Positions 51,020-60,170 are shown, counted from the first letter of the stretch. The stretch is DNA of 64,000 nt from Neobacillus niacini (GCF_019749295.1 NZ_JACWFG010000026.1:1-64000), one strand, 5' to 3'. Numbers and translations: made by a program. The notes: a model not told the origin generated them from the sequence alone.

Positions 51020-52681
51020 TTACTGTATATCCGCAAGTTCCATTTGAGGGTATCTGTTAATTGGAGCATAGACACCAGTCACCGTTTCCCTTACTACATA
51101 TGGTTTCGTATAGAAGTAAATAGGAATAACTGGGAATTCTTCAATGGCAATTTTCTCAGCTTCATGCATGGCTTTCATACGTTTAGCTGTATCCATGGTT
51201 GATTTTGCTTCTGCTATCAAACGATCATATTCCTTATTACTCCATTGTGAATTGTTTTCAGGACCATCTGTTATCCAAAGATCTAAGAACGTCATTGGGT
51301 CTACATAGTCACCAATCCATCCACCCCTGCTGACGGCAAAGTCACCGGCTTTTTCACGATCCAATTTCACTTGGAACTCAACATTTTCAAGGGTGATTTC
51401 TATTCCAAGATTTTTACGCCACATTTCTTGAACCGCTTCTGCAATCTTTTTATGAGCTTCCAATGTATTGTAGGTGTAAACAAAAGGCGGCAGCTTATCT
51501 AACCCTTCTTCTGCTAACCCTTCAGCAAGCAATTTTTTGGCTTCTTCAACATCCTCTTTAAATAAATCCCCTGAGTTTTCCTGGAAATCACCTTTAGTAT
51601 CAAGTATGCCAGGAGGAACAATTCCATAGGCAGGCTTCTGGCCGCCTTGTGCAACGTGTTCTACAATTGTTTGGCGGTCAATCGCTAAACTTAAAGCCTT
51701 ACGTATTTTTACATTATTAAACGGTTTTTCTTTTGTATTGATGTTTAAATAATAGAGTGATAGGTCCGGACCGTTATGGAAAATAGGATCCTTTTCCGCC
51801 ATCAACTTACCTGTTACATCTTGCGGTAATGGGTAGACAAGATCAAGTTCACCAGACTGGTACATTTGCCAAGCGGTATTCTCATCTTCTATGAGGGTGA
51901 AGAAGAGACCATCCAATTTAATTTCGTCTTTAGCAAAGTAATTCTCATTTTTCTCAAGTTTAATATTTTCCTTATGGTTCCACTGAGTTAATTTGAATGC
52001 ACCATTGGATACAAACGTAGCAGCTTCTTTATACCAATCAGGATTTTCTTCTTGGACCTTTTTATTGATTGGATAATACGTAAAGTGTGAGGTAACCTCT
52101 AAGAAATAAGGAGTTGGCTGCGCTAATTTTACTTCTAATGTCGTATTATTAATGGCTTTAACCCCTACCTTATCTTCTAATGCTTTTAAATCTGCACCTT
52201 CTTCTGCAGCGTTATACTCCTGCCCGCCTTCAAGATAATAGAGCTGATAAGCATAGACAGATGCCGTTTCTGGATTAAGTACATGCTTCCAGGCATACTC
52301 AAAATCCGTTGCCGTTAACGGATCCCCATTGGACCACTTTAATCCTTCTTTTAAATGGAATGTCCAAGTGAGTGAGTCATCACTTTGTTCCCAAGTATCA
52401 GCCATCCCTGGGACAATCTTTCCTTCAGCTGTTTTCTTAATTAACCCTACAAATGTATGGTCAAGAATCCATGAATCATGTGAGCCCTCTGCTTTACCTG
52501 GATGCAGGGATCCCGGTTCAGAACCGCTATTTGTTCTGATAATCTTCTCTGTTACCTCGTTATTTCCGCCGGGCTTATCCTTCGTCCCTGTAGGTTCACT
52601 GGTGCCAGAATTATTAAAGCATCCTGATAACAATAACGTGACAACTACTAAAAACAGCGCCATTACCTTTAACTTCCTCAT
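51020..52681 (-). CDS. Oligopeptide-binding lipoprotein (OppA/DppE type)
   Basis: 553 residues of SBP family 5. Lipoprotein signal with lipobox LLSGC (Cys21). The family signature region is VKINNTTLEVKLAQPTPYFLE-like, with GLKWSNGDPLTATDFEYAWKHVLNP earlier (about 110-135) and FNNVKIRKALSLAIDRQTIVEHV (about 315). It binds peptides outside the membrane and feeds the Opp/Dpp transporter. AAGGGGG precedes ATG 52681. It is first gene of the operon; a 429-bp upstream region holds its promoter and a 9-bp inverted repeat. Confidence 0.93.
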   Translation of the reverse strand: MRKLKVMALFLVVVTLLLSGCFNNSGTSEPTGTKDKPGGNNEVTEKIIRTNSGSEPGSLHPGKAEGSHDSWILDHTFVGLIKKTAEGKIVPGMADTWEQSDDSLTWTFHLKEGLKWSNGDPLTATDFEYAWKHVLNPETASVYAYQLYYLEGGQEYNAAEEGADLKALEDKVGVKAINNTTLEVKLAQPTPYFLEVTSHFTYYPINKKVQEENPDWYKEAATFVSNGAFKLTQWNHKENIKLEKNENYFAKDEIKLDGLFFTLIEDENTAWQMYQSGELDLVYPLPQDVTGKLMAEKDPIFHNGPDLSLYYLNINTKEKPFNNVKIRKALSLAIDRQTIVEHVAQGGQKPAYGIVPPGILDTKGDFQENSGDLFKEDVEEAKKLLAEGLAEEGLDKLPPFVYTYNTLEAHKKIAEAVQEMWRKNLGIEITLENVEFQVKLDREKAGDFAVSRGGWIGDYVDPMTFLDLWITDGPENNSQWSNKEYDRLIAEAKSTMDTAKRMKAMHEAEKIAIEEFPVIPIYFYTKPYVVRETVTGVYAPINRYPQMELADIQ

Positions 52682-53110
52682 TAAATTTCCCCCTTAATTT
52701 ATAGAAGTTTAACCTAAAACTTTGAACCCCTATTATCCCTCCCTTTTATAGGATAAAAAATTATATAAATACTTCAGTAGTTAAGAAGTATTTGTATATG
52801 TAATTAAATGACCGGTTAGTTAGTAAGAATTCTTGATTCTATTAGGAAGGTGCTTCATTTATTTTGTTTTAAATTTTCTTTCTTTCCGTTTGCTGGTGAT
52901 TTAGACGGAATGTTTATTAAAAGGTTTCATTGTTTCGAGAATTTTTTGTGAATGAAGTTTTTATAGGGCTAATAATAATATGCATGATTAACGAAAGCTT
53001 CCGTTACGCCATCTATACAGCACATAAAAAAATCCCCTCAGATCATATCCCTGAGAGAATTTTTCATTAAATGGTGCCGCGTTTTATTTGAAGGAGAAAG
53101 TATAATTGTA
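52682..53110. other. Intergenic control region of the oligopeptide operon
   Basis: No gene seen in 429 bp. AAATACTTC (52767-52775) and GAAGTATTT (52785-52793) form a 9-bp inverted repeat upstream of the binding-protein gene, a possible operator. The terminator of the Spo0A-like gene lies at 53026-53061. The remainder is AT-rich with no recognisable riboswitch. Confidence 0.45.
53026..53061 (-). terminator. Terminator of the Spo0A-like gene
   Basis: Minus-strand AATTCTCTCAG/CTGAGGGGATT (two G-T pairs) with a 9-base loop, then TTTTTTT. It lies 50 bp after the stop at 53111. Confidence 0.8.
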
Positions 53111-53893
53111 TTATACAGAGGTAGAACTTTCGATTTTCATCCCTTTTTGCAGTCTTAAATACTCAGCAATTAAAGAAATGAATTCACCGTTTGTTGGTCT
53201 TCCTTTTAATGGACTTACTGTATTTCCAAATACTAAATCTAACTGCTCAATACCTCCTCTATTCCATCCAACTTCAATTGCATGCCTTATGGCTCTTTCT
53301 ACACGGCTTGTAGTGGTATGATGTTTGGATGCAATAGCCGGATATATAACTTTTGAAAAACTAAACTCACAGCCATTATTTATCATTTGAATAGCTTCTC
53401 TTAAAAAAAAATACCCTTTTAGATTTGCTGGAATACCTATAGAACGTAATATATCGGTAATTTTCAGTTCTATTTTCCCATCATTATTTTTGTTAAGTAC
53501 CTTTTCTAACGTTTTTTTCATCGAAACACCTTCTGAACAAATGGATATTAACAATTTTGGTAAATGGCTTAGTTCAATAGGTTTCATCAAAAAGTAGGAT
53601 GCACCTAGCTCCTTTGCTCGTGTTATGGTATCCTCTGTCCCTAAAGAAGTAAGTATTATCACCTTTATGGTTATGTTTTCTTCGTATATGTTTTTTAATA
53701 AAGAAAGACCATCGGAAAATGGCATAATCAAATCTAATATGATTAAGTCTGGTTTCTGATTCCTAATTAACTCCATCCCCTTCATTCCATCATGCGCAAC
53801 TCCAATCACTTCCATTTCATTGAATGTCGAAAGAAAATCTATAAGTATTTCTGTGAATTGTACATTATCATCAATTATTCCGATTTTTATCAT
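53111..53893 (-). CDS. Spo0A paralogue (sporulation response regulator family)
   Basis: 260 residues. Receiver domain: acid pair D8-D9, phospho-acceptor Asp54 in LIILDLIMPFSDG, switch Thr82, Lys104 in YFLMKPIE. After a short linker comes the Spo0A-specific DNA-binding domain (about 140-255) with SIGIPANLKGYFFLREAI and the recognition helix TTTSRVERAIRHAIEVGWNRGG, nearly identical to Spo0A. The receiver and C-terminal end are much more diverged. The gene is not beside spoIVB, where the true spo0A lies in Bacillaceae. It probably binds 0A-box-like DNA under a different signal. It stands alone with its own promoter and terminator. Confidence 0.85.
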   Translation of the reverse strand: MIKIGIIDDNVQFTEILIDFLSTFNEMEVIGVAHDGMKGMELIRNQKPDLIILDLIMPFSDGLSLLKNIYEENITIKVIILTSLGTEDTITRAKELGASYFLMKPIELSHLPKLLISICSEGVSMKKTLEKVLNKNNDGKIELKITDILRSIGIPANLKGYFFLREAIQMINNGCEFSFSKVIYPAIASKHHTTTSRVERAIRHAIEVGWNRGGIEQLDLVFGNTVSPLKGRPTNGEFISLIAEYLRLQKGMKIESSTSV

Positions 53894-54284
53894 ATTACTA
53901 ATTCTCCTTTTTTGTTAATCTTTATTGATTCTGTTGAAGTTATTGAATTGCCTGTTTTATGTACCCTTTGCAGCTCCTATTTCGTCCAGCTCAATTCCCA
54001 GTTCCACATTCGATAATAAAAAAAGCCAAAATAGAATACCCCCCTCGCAGGGTGTTTCTATTTTGGCTTATGTTTGAGCTCAATAAAAATATTGTCTATA
54101 CCATCTTCCAAATGGGAATATTTAATTATTTTCTTTATTTTTACCAACTTAAATATTACCTCAATATTCCAAAAAAAGCAAGAGGAACAAATATTTGCTG
54201 TACCATTCAAGAGAATTTGGATAGTGTTTATTGAATACCTTACACTTTCAACTCTGACTTAATGTTAGTAAACTACGAACGACC
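53894..54284. other. Intergenic region with terminator
   Basis: 391 bp without a supportable gene; the plus-strand frames here lack ribosome-binding sites and run through the terminator at 54017-54069. The part next to 53893 must hold the promoter of the Spo0A-like gene. The rest is AT-rich. Confidence 0.45.
54017..54069 (-). terminator. Strong terminator
   Basis: AAGCCAAAATAGAA/TTCTATTTTGGCTT, 14 perfect base pairs plus an inner ACCC/GGGT, with TTTTTTT on the minus strand. It probably ends the DNA-repair gene transcript, 216 bp after its stop. Confidence 0.85.
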
Positions 54285-54992
54285 CTAACACCTAACATAT
54301 TTGCGTTTGAAACCGAGCTTCCCTCTATCTATTTCCTTTTGAATATTTTCTGAAGCCCGCAGGATACTGCTTTTTTTCTTATCCCGCTTGATTTCAACTG
54401 GACCAACTGCACTTGCGGTATCAACGGCCTTATCATGAAGAGGCAAGTATGAAGTACCAACAGTGTAGATAAAATTATTCATGGCAGATTTCGTTCGATC
54501 AGGAGAATCGTGAATCTTTTTTTCTACCTGATCCAGCATACTAGCAAGCTTGGTTCCGCTAAATTCACTATCCGTGCGATTACCCAAAAGCCAGCAATAA
54601 CAACTCCAACCTGCTGACATTCTAAGTTCTTCACCGCTTTGAATCCATATATCGGCAACAGATTGTGCAATATCAGCTTCTGCCAAAGTGACTGCAACTA
54701 CATAATCTGACAGCATATAAAAATACGCGCCATCAATCCATCGATTATAATCAGCCTCCGTCATTGCCATTGGGTCCGCAATGATGCCGGCAAAATACAT
54801 GGCATCGTAGTTCCCAGTTGCATAAAGCTGCTCGGCTAAAGGCTGATTTATCTTAACTTTTTTTGCAATCGGCTTCATTTTGCCTGTAGCTACACCAAAA
54901 AGTGGTTCCTTTGCACCATTGCCTATGTACATTTTTTTCAATCTTTCATTGCTGAGAGCTTCCAGTTCCTGCATTACCATTTCAAAATCCAT
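54285..54992 (-). CDS. DNA alkylation repair protein (HEAT-like, AlkD superfamily)
   Basis: About 235 residues, all-helical, of the DNA alkylation repair family with HEAT-like repeats. Visible features: ALSNERLKKMYIGNGAKEPLFGV at the N-terminus, ADPMAMTEADYNRWIDGAYFYMLSDYVV, RMSAGWSCYCWLLGN, and the basic end GKLGFKRKYVRC. Unlike AlkC/AlkD glycosylases it has the LFGVATG string typical of a shorter Bacillus group. The catalytic Asp and Trp of AlkD cannot be placed with confidence. ATG 54992 is chosen because the longer frame's ATG 55016 lacks a site; GGAGGGAG stands 9-12 bases before 54992. Confidence 0.75.
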   Translation of the reverse strand: MDFEMVMQELEALSNERLKKMYIGNGAKEPLFGVATGKMKPIAKKVKINQPLAEQLYATGNYDAMYFAGIIADPMAMTEADYNRWIDGAYFYMLSDYVVAVTLAEADIAQSVADIWIQSGEELRMSAGWSCYCWLLGNRTDSEFSGTKLASMLDQVEKKIHDSPDRTKSAMNNFIYTVGTSYLPLHDKAVDTASAVGPVEIKRDKKKSSILRASENIQKEIDRGKLGFKRKYVRC

Positions 54993-55113
54993 CGTATTGC
55001 ACTCCCTCCTTTTCATTATTTATTTGATTACGAAAAATATAAAAAAATATTTAGTTAACATAATATTATTATGTATAGATTTGTGTTTTTATTTTTATAT
55101 ACACTTCGTCACG

Positions 55114-55416
55114 CTATAATTTTTCCTGTACCGATTGTAACTTACGCTCCATTGTATTCTCTTTATCTCGCCGATCATCAATTCGAACATTCGTACATAC
55201 TCTTTGAAGACCTTTCTGAAATGGAACTTCATGTAGTTCTTGAACAATCTTTAGCAATAATTCCAATTCACCTTCAATAAGGGTACTCATGGGGGTTAAC
55301 TGATACTTCACTCTTCCTTCATACTGTTGTAAAACTTTTTGAATATCAGCTACATACTCACTTACACTAGGTGTGCCTGTCCCAACCGGTATAACAGTAA
55401 TATCAACAATTGCCAT
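55114..55416 (-). CDS. yqgV: MTH1187/YqgV family thiamine-binding-type protein
   Basis: A 100-residue ferredoxin-like fold of the MTH1187/YkoF family. Typical pattern: AIVDITVIPVGTGTPSVSEYVADI, then YQLTPMSTLIEGELELLLKIVQELHE, and a basic DDRRDKE near the end. Relatives bind thiamine or hydroxymethylpyrimidine; the cellular role is unclear. B. subtilis YqgV is the close counterpart. GGAGG precedes ATG 55416. It is alone between the repair gene and the divergent SDR gene; no thiamine riboswitch is visible upstream. Confidence 0.85.
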   Translation of the reverse strand: MAIVDITVIPVGTGTPSVSEYVADIQKVLQQYEGRVKYQLTPMSTLIEGELELLLKIVQELHEVPFQKGLQRVCTNVRIDDRRDKENTMERKLQSVQEKL

Positions 55417-55573
55417 TATTCTACCTCCGAATTCTTCATTTCTTTACTAGAATATCATGAACTGGCTAAAGTTCAACGTGTGTTTGAATCTTTTTTCTAT
55501 TATTAAATGATACGCTATTTTGAGATAGCATCTAAATATTCTTTGTTTTTCGTTGTGTGAAAAACATTGTAGA

Positions 55574-55615
55574 GTGACTTTATTTGTCTTCTTTGATAAA
55601 ATGAAAGCGATAACA
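55574..55615 (+). promoter_or_regulatory. Promoter with a perfect cre site
   Basis: GTGACT (55574-55579), 17 bp, TAAAAT (55597-55602), then TGAAAGCGATAACA (55602-55615), matching all 14 positions of the cre consensus TGWAANCGNTNWCA. The cre overlaps the expected start site, so CcpA should repress the SDR gene when glucose is available. Confidence 0.8.
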
Positions 55616-55649
55616 ATTTTCTAAATATTCTAAAAAGGATGATGTTTTT

Positions 55650-56411
55650 ATGGGGCGTTTATCAGGAAAAGTTGCAATTATTACTGGGGCTGCTAGTGGT
55701 CAGGGGGCTGCGGAAGCACGCTTATTCGCAAGAGAAGGAGCAAAAGTAGTGGCAACGGATATTCAAATTGAATTGTTAGAAAATGTAGTTATGGAAATCG
55801 TTGCGTCTGGCGGAGAAGCAATTGCTGTACAACATGATGTTACCAATGAAGAACAATGGAATGAAGTAGTGAAAATAACTGTTGGTACATACGGAAAACT
55901 TGATACACTTGTTAATAACGCAGGTATTGGGGGTGCACCTGGTTTTGCTTTAATTGATGATGTTGATCTTGCTGCTTGGAATAAGTTTATGACCGTAAAT
56001 TCAACAAGTCAATTTTTGGGAATTAAATCCGTTATTCCTGAATTAAGAAAAAGTGGCGGCGGTTCTATTGTGAACATTTCTTCCATGGCAGGTCTAGTTG
56101 GCGGCGCTGCTGGTATTCATTATACCGCTTCAAAAGGTGCCATTCGATTATTATCTAAAGATGCGGCTGTTGAATTAGGGCCTGATAATATTCGTGTTAA
56201 TTCTGTACACCCAGGGTTCATTGATACACCAATGGTATCAATTGTAACAGAAAATGAAGATGCTACAAAAGCAGCACTTATGGGGATACCCTTAGGCCGT
56301 GCTGCACAACCTGAAGAAGTCGCAAACTTAGTATTATTCCTAGCTTCTGACGAATCAAGTTATATTACTGGTGCTGAAATTGCGATTGATGGCGGTGCGA
56401 CCGCAAAATAA
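55650..56411 (+). CDS. Short-chain dehydrogenase/reductase (glucose-1-DH/3-oxoacyl reductase type)
   Basis: 253 residues, classical SDR. NAD(P)-binding TGAASGQGAAEA (TGxxxGxG), Asp in ATDIQIE suggesting NAD preference, NNAGIGG, catalytic Ser in NISSMAGLVGG, Tyr-x3-Lys in HYTASKGAI, and the closing ITGAEIAIDGGATAK. Probable cyclohexanol-, secondary-alcohol- or 3-hydroxyacyl-type dehydrogenase. It is the only gene of this part on the plus strand, convergent with the thiolase gene, and shares a bidirectional terminator. The cre site at its promoter marks it as a catabolic gene repressed by good carbon sources. Confidence 0.88.
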   Translation: MGRLSGKVAIITGAASGQGAAEARLFAREGAKVVATDIQIELLENVVMEIVASGGEAIAVQHDVTNEEQWNEVVKITVGTYGKLDTLVNNAGIGGAPGFALIDDVDLAAWNKFMTVNSTSQFLGIKSVIPELRKSGGGSIVNISSMAGLVGGAAGIHYTASKGAIRLLSKDAAVELGPDNIRVNSVHPGFIDTPMVSIVTENEDATKAALMGIPLGRAAQPEEVANLVLFLASDESSYITGAEIAIDGGATAK

Positions 56412-56420
56412 CCTCATAAA

Positions 56421-56460
56421 AAGAACCAGCCAGTGCCATAAGCACCGGCTGGTTCTTCTT
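56421..56460. terminator. Bidirectional terminator
   Basis: AAGAACCAGCCAGTGC/GCACCGGCTGGTTCTT (one mismatch, 5-base loop) with T-rich flanks, between the convergent SDR and thiolase genes. Confidence 0.88.
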
Positions 56461-56467
56461 TGCTGTA

Positions 56468-57646
56468 TTAACAAGCTTCAATAACTATCGCAATACCTTG
56501 GCCACCGCCTATACAAAGGGAAGCAATCCCAAATTTCCCATTTCGCCTTCTCAACTCTTTAATGAGCGTATAAAGAATTCTAGCACCGCTCGCTCCAACT
56601 GGATGGCCAAACGCAATGGCACCGCCATTAACATTAGTTTTATTGCGGTCTAATTGTAACTCTTTTTCCACCGATAAATATTGGACAGCAAACGCTTCAT
56701 TCACCTCTAATAAATCAATATCTGTCAATCTTAATCTAGCTCGTTCTAACGCCTTCTGTATTGCAGAAACAGGTCCAATCCCCATGATGGAAGGATCCAC
56801 TCCTGTTACCGCATAGGAAACGATCCTGGCAAGTGGCTTACTTTGTTTTTTTGAAACAAACGATTCACTAGCCAAGATAATAGAGGCTGCTCCATCATTA
56901 ATTCCGCTCGCATTTCCAGAGGTAACAGTACCACCTTTTTCGAATGCAGGTTTTAATTCTTTTAAAGCTTCTAAACTAGTTTTTTCACGAATATGCTCAT
57001 CTTCCTTCACTACAAATGTTCCTTTCCTATGAGGTATTTCAATAGGTACTATTTCCTCATTTAAAATGCCATTGTTTTTAGCCTTTGCTGCTCTTTGTTG
57101 ACTAAGAAGAGCATAGGCATCCTGTTCTTCTCTCGTAATTTGATATTTTCTTGCTAGATTTTCAGCTGTCACCCCCATCCGAATACCACTATATTCATCT
57201 GTTAATGTCGCCCATAACATATCGTCCATTTGTGGACTTTTTAATCCGGTACCAAACCTTGACCCTCTTAACGCAAATGGTGATTGGCTCATGTTTTCTG
57301 TTCCACAAGCTAAACCTACCTCCCCGTCTCCAAGCAAAATGGATTGAAGAGCTGAAATCACAGACTGAAGGCCAGAGCCGCATAAACGATTAAGAGTCAT
57401 AGCAGGACTTGAAATCGGTACTCCTGATTGTAGGGCAATGTGTCTACTAATATATGAAGCATTTTTTTCTGTATGAATGACGTTTCCTACAAAGGAGAAA
57501 CCTATTTCTTCTGGATCTATCTGACTTCTTTTTATTGCCTCTTTACTTGCAATTACTCCAAGCTGGGTGGCACCGACATCCTTTAATACTCCTCCAAACG
57601 ATCCAAATGGTGTGCGTGCCCCTTCTAAAATATATACACTCGTCAA
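56468..57646 (-). CDS. Acetyl-CoA acetyltransferase (thiolase)
   Basis: About 392 residues, biosynthetic/degradative thiolase size. Nucleophile Cys in LNRLCGSGLQSV, covalent-loop NMSQSPFALRG, substrate-site region KPAFEKGGTVTSGNASGINDGAA, His in GGAIAFGHPVGASGAR, and second Cys in SLCIGGGQGIA. All four catalytic elements are intact. Cleaves acetoacetyl-CoA to two acetyl-CoA, or condenses them. TTG 57646 (MTSVYILEGARTPFG) has AGAGG nine bases before; ATG 57655 touches the site. It lies 95 bp after the 3-hydroxybutyryl-CoA dehydrogenase gene, last of the CoA operon. Confidence 0.9.
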   Translation of the reverse strand: MTSVYILEGARTPFGSFGGVLKDVGATQLGVIASKEAIKRSQIDPEEIGFSFVGNVIHTEKNASYISRHIALQSGVPISSPAMTLNRLCGSGLQSVISALQSILLGDGEVGLACGTENMSQSPFALRGSRFGTGLKSPQMDDMLWATLTDEYSGIRMGVTAENLARKYQITREEQDAYALLSQQRAAKAKNNGILNEEIVPIEIPHRKGTFVVKEDEHIREKTSLEALKELKPAFEKGGTVTSGNASGINDGAASIILASESFVSKKQSKPLARIVSYAVTGVDPSIMGIGPVSAIQKALERARLRLTDIDLLEVNEAFAVQYLSVEKELQLDRNKTNVNGGAIAFGHPVGASGARILYTLIKELRRRNGKFGIASLCIGGGQGIAIVIEAC

Positions 57647-57741
57647 TGGTATCATCCTCTCAGATTAGTTTTGATTATTGATCTAAAAATATGGGTAACG
57701 TCATATTCTTCCTGTTCTTTCCACATATACAACATACCTCC

Positions 57742-58584
57742 TCACGAATAGGTGTGAAAACCTTTATTTGTCTTGCGTCCTAAGTACCCACTTCTCACCA
57801 TTTTCCTTAAGAGTGGTGCTGGCCGATATTTGCTATCACAAAACTCCTCATATAAAACTTCCATTACATGTAAACATATATCTAGACCAATTAAGTCTGC
57901 TAATGCTAATGGACCAATTGGGTGATTGGCGCCAAGCTTCATGGATTGATCAATTTCTTCTATCGAGGCAACTCCTTCATCCACTAAAAACACGGCCTCA
58001 TTGATCATAGGGACTAAGATTCGATTAACAACAAACCCAGGTGCTTCATTCACTTCTATCGGAACTTTATCAATGGATTGGATAAACTCTTTACTTCTTA
58101 CTAAAATACCTTCATTTGTGCGTGGGCTGCGAATTACCTCCACTAGTTTCATAATAGTTGGCGGGTTAAAAAAGTGTAGTCCAATAACCTGCTCCCTTTT
58201 CTCAACAAATGAGGAGATTTCACTAATACTAATTGAGGACGTATTGGATGCTAAAATGGTTGTTTCACTGCTCCGTTTGTCCATTTCTTTAAATACGGAT
58301 TGCTTAATGTCTTTTCTCTCTGGTACGGCTTCAATCATGATATCAAAAGGAACCTCTGGCCATGTAGAAATCATTTGAATACGATCTAAAGAAGCCTCCA
58401 TTTCCAGCTGACTTATTTTTTCTTTGTTTACTAATCCAGCTAACTGTTTTTCTATGATGTTTCTCCCTTTTTCTAGCTGCAGAGCTGATTGATCGAAAAG
58501 AGTTACCTCATGGTTATGCATAGCGATTACTTGTGCAATTCCTGCACCCATTGTTCCTGATCCAATTACTAATACATTTGACAT
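57742..58584 (-). CDS. 3-hydroxybutyryl-CoA dehydrogenase
   Basis: 280 residues, the usual HBD length. Rossmann motif IGSGTMGAGIAQV, substrate/NAD domain with ASNTSSISISEI, the catalytic His in GLHFFNPPTIMKLVEVI, Asn in EAPGFVVNRIL, and the C-terminal helical domain with GPLALADLIGLD. It oxidises (S)-3-hydroxybutyryl-CoA to acetoacetyl-CoA with NAD. AGGAGG is well placed before ATG 58584. It stands between the 4-hydroxybutyryl-CoA dehydratase and thiolase genes on the same strand, an obvious functional series. Resembles MmgB. Confidence 0.92.
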   Translation of the reverse strand: MSNVLVIGSGTMGAGIAQVIAMHNHEVTLFDQSALQLEKGRNIIEKQLAGLVNKEKISQLEMEASLDRIQMISTWPEVPFDIMIEAVPERKDIKQSVFKEMDKRSSETTILASNTSSISISEISSFVEKREQVIGLHFFNPPTIMKLVEVIRSPRTNEGILVRSKEFIQSIDKVPIEVNEAPGFVVNRILVPMINEAVFLVDEGVASIEEIDQSMKLGANHPIGPLALADLIGLDICLHVMEVLYEEFCDSKYRPAPLLRKMVRSGYLGRKTNKGFHTYS

Positions 58585-58674
58585 GCTATTCCTCCTATTT
58601 TATAGGGTTATTGGGCTAAGCATCTTCCATTTAAAACATCGATTGCCCTAGCAATCGTTTTTACTAGTAAATAG

Positions 58675-58708
58675 GTTAACGTACAGACGAATACATCTGT
58701 ACGTTAAC
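58675..58708 (-). other. Intercistronic hairpin
   Basis: GTTAACGTACAGA/TCTGTACGTTAAC, 13 perfect base pairs with an 8-base loop, between the dehydratase and HBD genes. There is no T run on the minus strand; a second small hairpin CGATTGC/GCAATCG lies at 58640-58657. They may tune expression along the operon or end some dehydratase transcripts. Confidence 0.7.
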
Positions 58709-58718
58709 TTTAGTTCAT

Positions 58719-60170
58719 TTATTTTGTTGGACTGGTCTCAGGCTCTCTGACAATTTCAGCCGCATATTTCATTTTATCTCTCCAATTGATTGAACGCTGA
58801 AGGACTACCTTTTGTGCTTGTGGTGAGCCTGCACCGTGCATACATTCAATAATTGGGGTTGAGCCGGTCATATTTTCCACTAAGCGACCCATTTTAATTC
58901 GTTCGATGGCATCCACATTTTCACCGGTACGAAAGTATTTGTGCATATACGGAGCTACTCTAGGGTTATCGAACTCTTTTTCAGATGGAATGGTCGCTAC
59001 AAAACCACCTGCAATATCTTGAGCAAGCTTCGTAACTTCAGGATAATAGCGGGCAGTATTTAATTTAGATGAATTGGCCAGTACAGGATCAACAAAAGCA
59101 GTTCCGCAGCCATTCTGCGAACAGTTGAAGGAACAGGCAAGGGCCCCGCTGTACATGGTTTCAACCAAATGAGCCATTTCTGAAAGCTTATCTTTTACGT
59201 GGCTGGCTTTCATCGTACCTTGCATCCCTGCAAGTGAAGCAGTGGCCCCGATTAAGACATCCAGATTCCCAGCCTTACATGCACCATAATTTTGGCGGTG
59301 GTAGGAGGCAAAACGATCAACCAGCTTGCCTGTAAATTTGGTCTCCTTGTATAGGAACACACGGTCCCATGGAACAAAAACATCTTCAAAAATAATCATC
59401 GCTTCCCCGCCAACGACTCCATATTTGGCATTTCCTTGATCAATCTTGCCTTCCCATTTACGGCTGTCGTTCACCTGTCGGCCAAACACATAAATAATTC
59501 CTTTTTCATCGGCTGGGACAGCAAAGGAAATGGCATAATCCTCATCCTCCGGCGACATTCCCATACCAGGCATCACTAAAATTTGATGCGAGTTAATAGC
59601 TCCTGTTTGGTGCATTTTAGCCCCGCGCACCACAATTCCATCAGGTCTTTCTTCTACGACTCGAACATAGAGGTCAGGGTCATGCTGTTCAGACGGTCTC
59701 TTAGAACGATCCCCTTTCGGATCTGTCATGGCCCCATCTGTCATATAATCATTGTTTTGTGTTTCAATCAAAAACTCTTTAAATCTCTTATGATAGTTCG
59801 TACCTAGTTCTTGATCCATTTCCCATGTTGTAGAGTAAAGAGTGATTAAGCCATCCATACCTACGCAGCGCTGAAAACAAGTCCCAGTAATCTGACCTGC
59901 AACACGCAGCATCATCGCTTTTTTAACAAGATCTTCTTGATTCTGAGGAATATGGGTCCAGCGGTTAATCTTATTCCCGGTTAGATGGGAAACAGCACTT
60001 CCAAGGTGCTGATACTCTTCTTCTGTTCCTAGTTTATAGGTAACAGCCGCAGCATTAATGTGCGGTCTCATCGCAGGATGATCCACCACGTTTTCAACCT
60101 TTTCCCCCATAAAATAAACTTCCTTCTTTTGCCTGCGCAGACTATCAATATACTGTTCTGGTGTCATCAT
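58719..60170 (-). CDS. abfD: 4-hydroxybutyryl-CoA dehydratase / vinylacetyl-CoA isomerase
   Basis: 483 residues of the 4-hydroxyphenylacetate 3-hydroxylase fold. All four [4Fe-4S] ligands of Clostridium aminobutyricum AbfD are present, each one residue earlier: C98 and C102 (GTCFQRCVGMD), H291 and C298 (YHRQNYGACKAG). Glu256, Tyr295 and Lys299 are also in place. Plain flavin hydroxylases of this fold lack the cluster ligands, so dehydratase is the better call. It turns 4-hydroxybutyryl-CoA into crotonyl-CoA. AGGAGG is ten bases before ATG 60170. First gene of a unit with HBD and thiolase; behind a sigma-54 promoter and a cre site. The clostridial enzyme is oxygen-sensitive, notable in a Bacillus. 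Confidence 0.88.
   Translation of the reverse strand: MMTPEQYIDSLRRQKKEVYFMGEKVENVVDHPAMRPHINAAAVTYKLGTEEEYQHLGSAVSHLTGNKINRWTHIPQNQEDLVKKAMMLRVAGQITGTCFQRCVGMDGLITLYSTTWEMDQELGTNYHKRFKEFLIETQNNDYMTDGAMTDPKGDRSKRPSEQHDPDLYVRVVEERPDGIVVRGAKMHQTGAINSHQILVMPGMGMSPEDEDYAISFAVPADEKGIIYVFGRQVNDSRKWEGKIDQGNAKYGVVGGEAMIIFEDVFVPWDRVFLYKETKFTGKLVDRFASYHRQNYGACKAGNLDVLIGATASLAGMQGTMKASHVKDKLSEMAHLVETMYSGALACSFNCSQNGCGTAFVDPVLANSSKLNTARYYPEVTKLAQDIAGGFVATIPSEKEFDNPRVAPYMHKYFRTGENVDAIERIKMGRLVENMTGSTPIIECMHGAGSPQAQKVVLQRSINWRDKMKYAAEIVREPETSPTK

Noticed and set aside
53826..53832. TGTCGAA, an exact 0A box, near the start of the Spo0A-like gene
   Set aside because: It lies inside codons of the receiver domain on the opposite strand; a 7-base match by chance is likely.
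53959..54262. Two overlapping plus-strand ORFs between the repair gene and the Spo0A-like gene
   Set aside because: Both run through a strong terminator and lack start signals.
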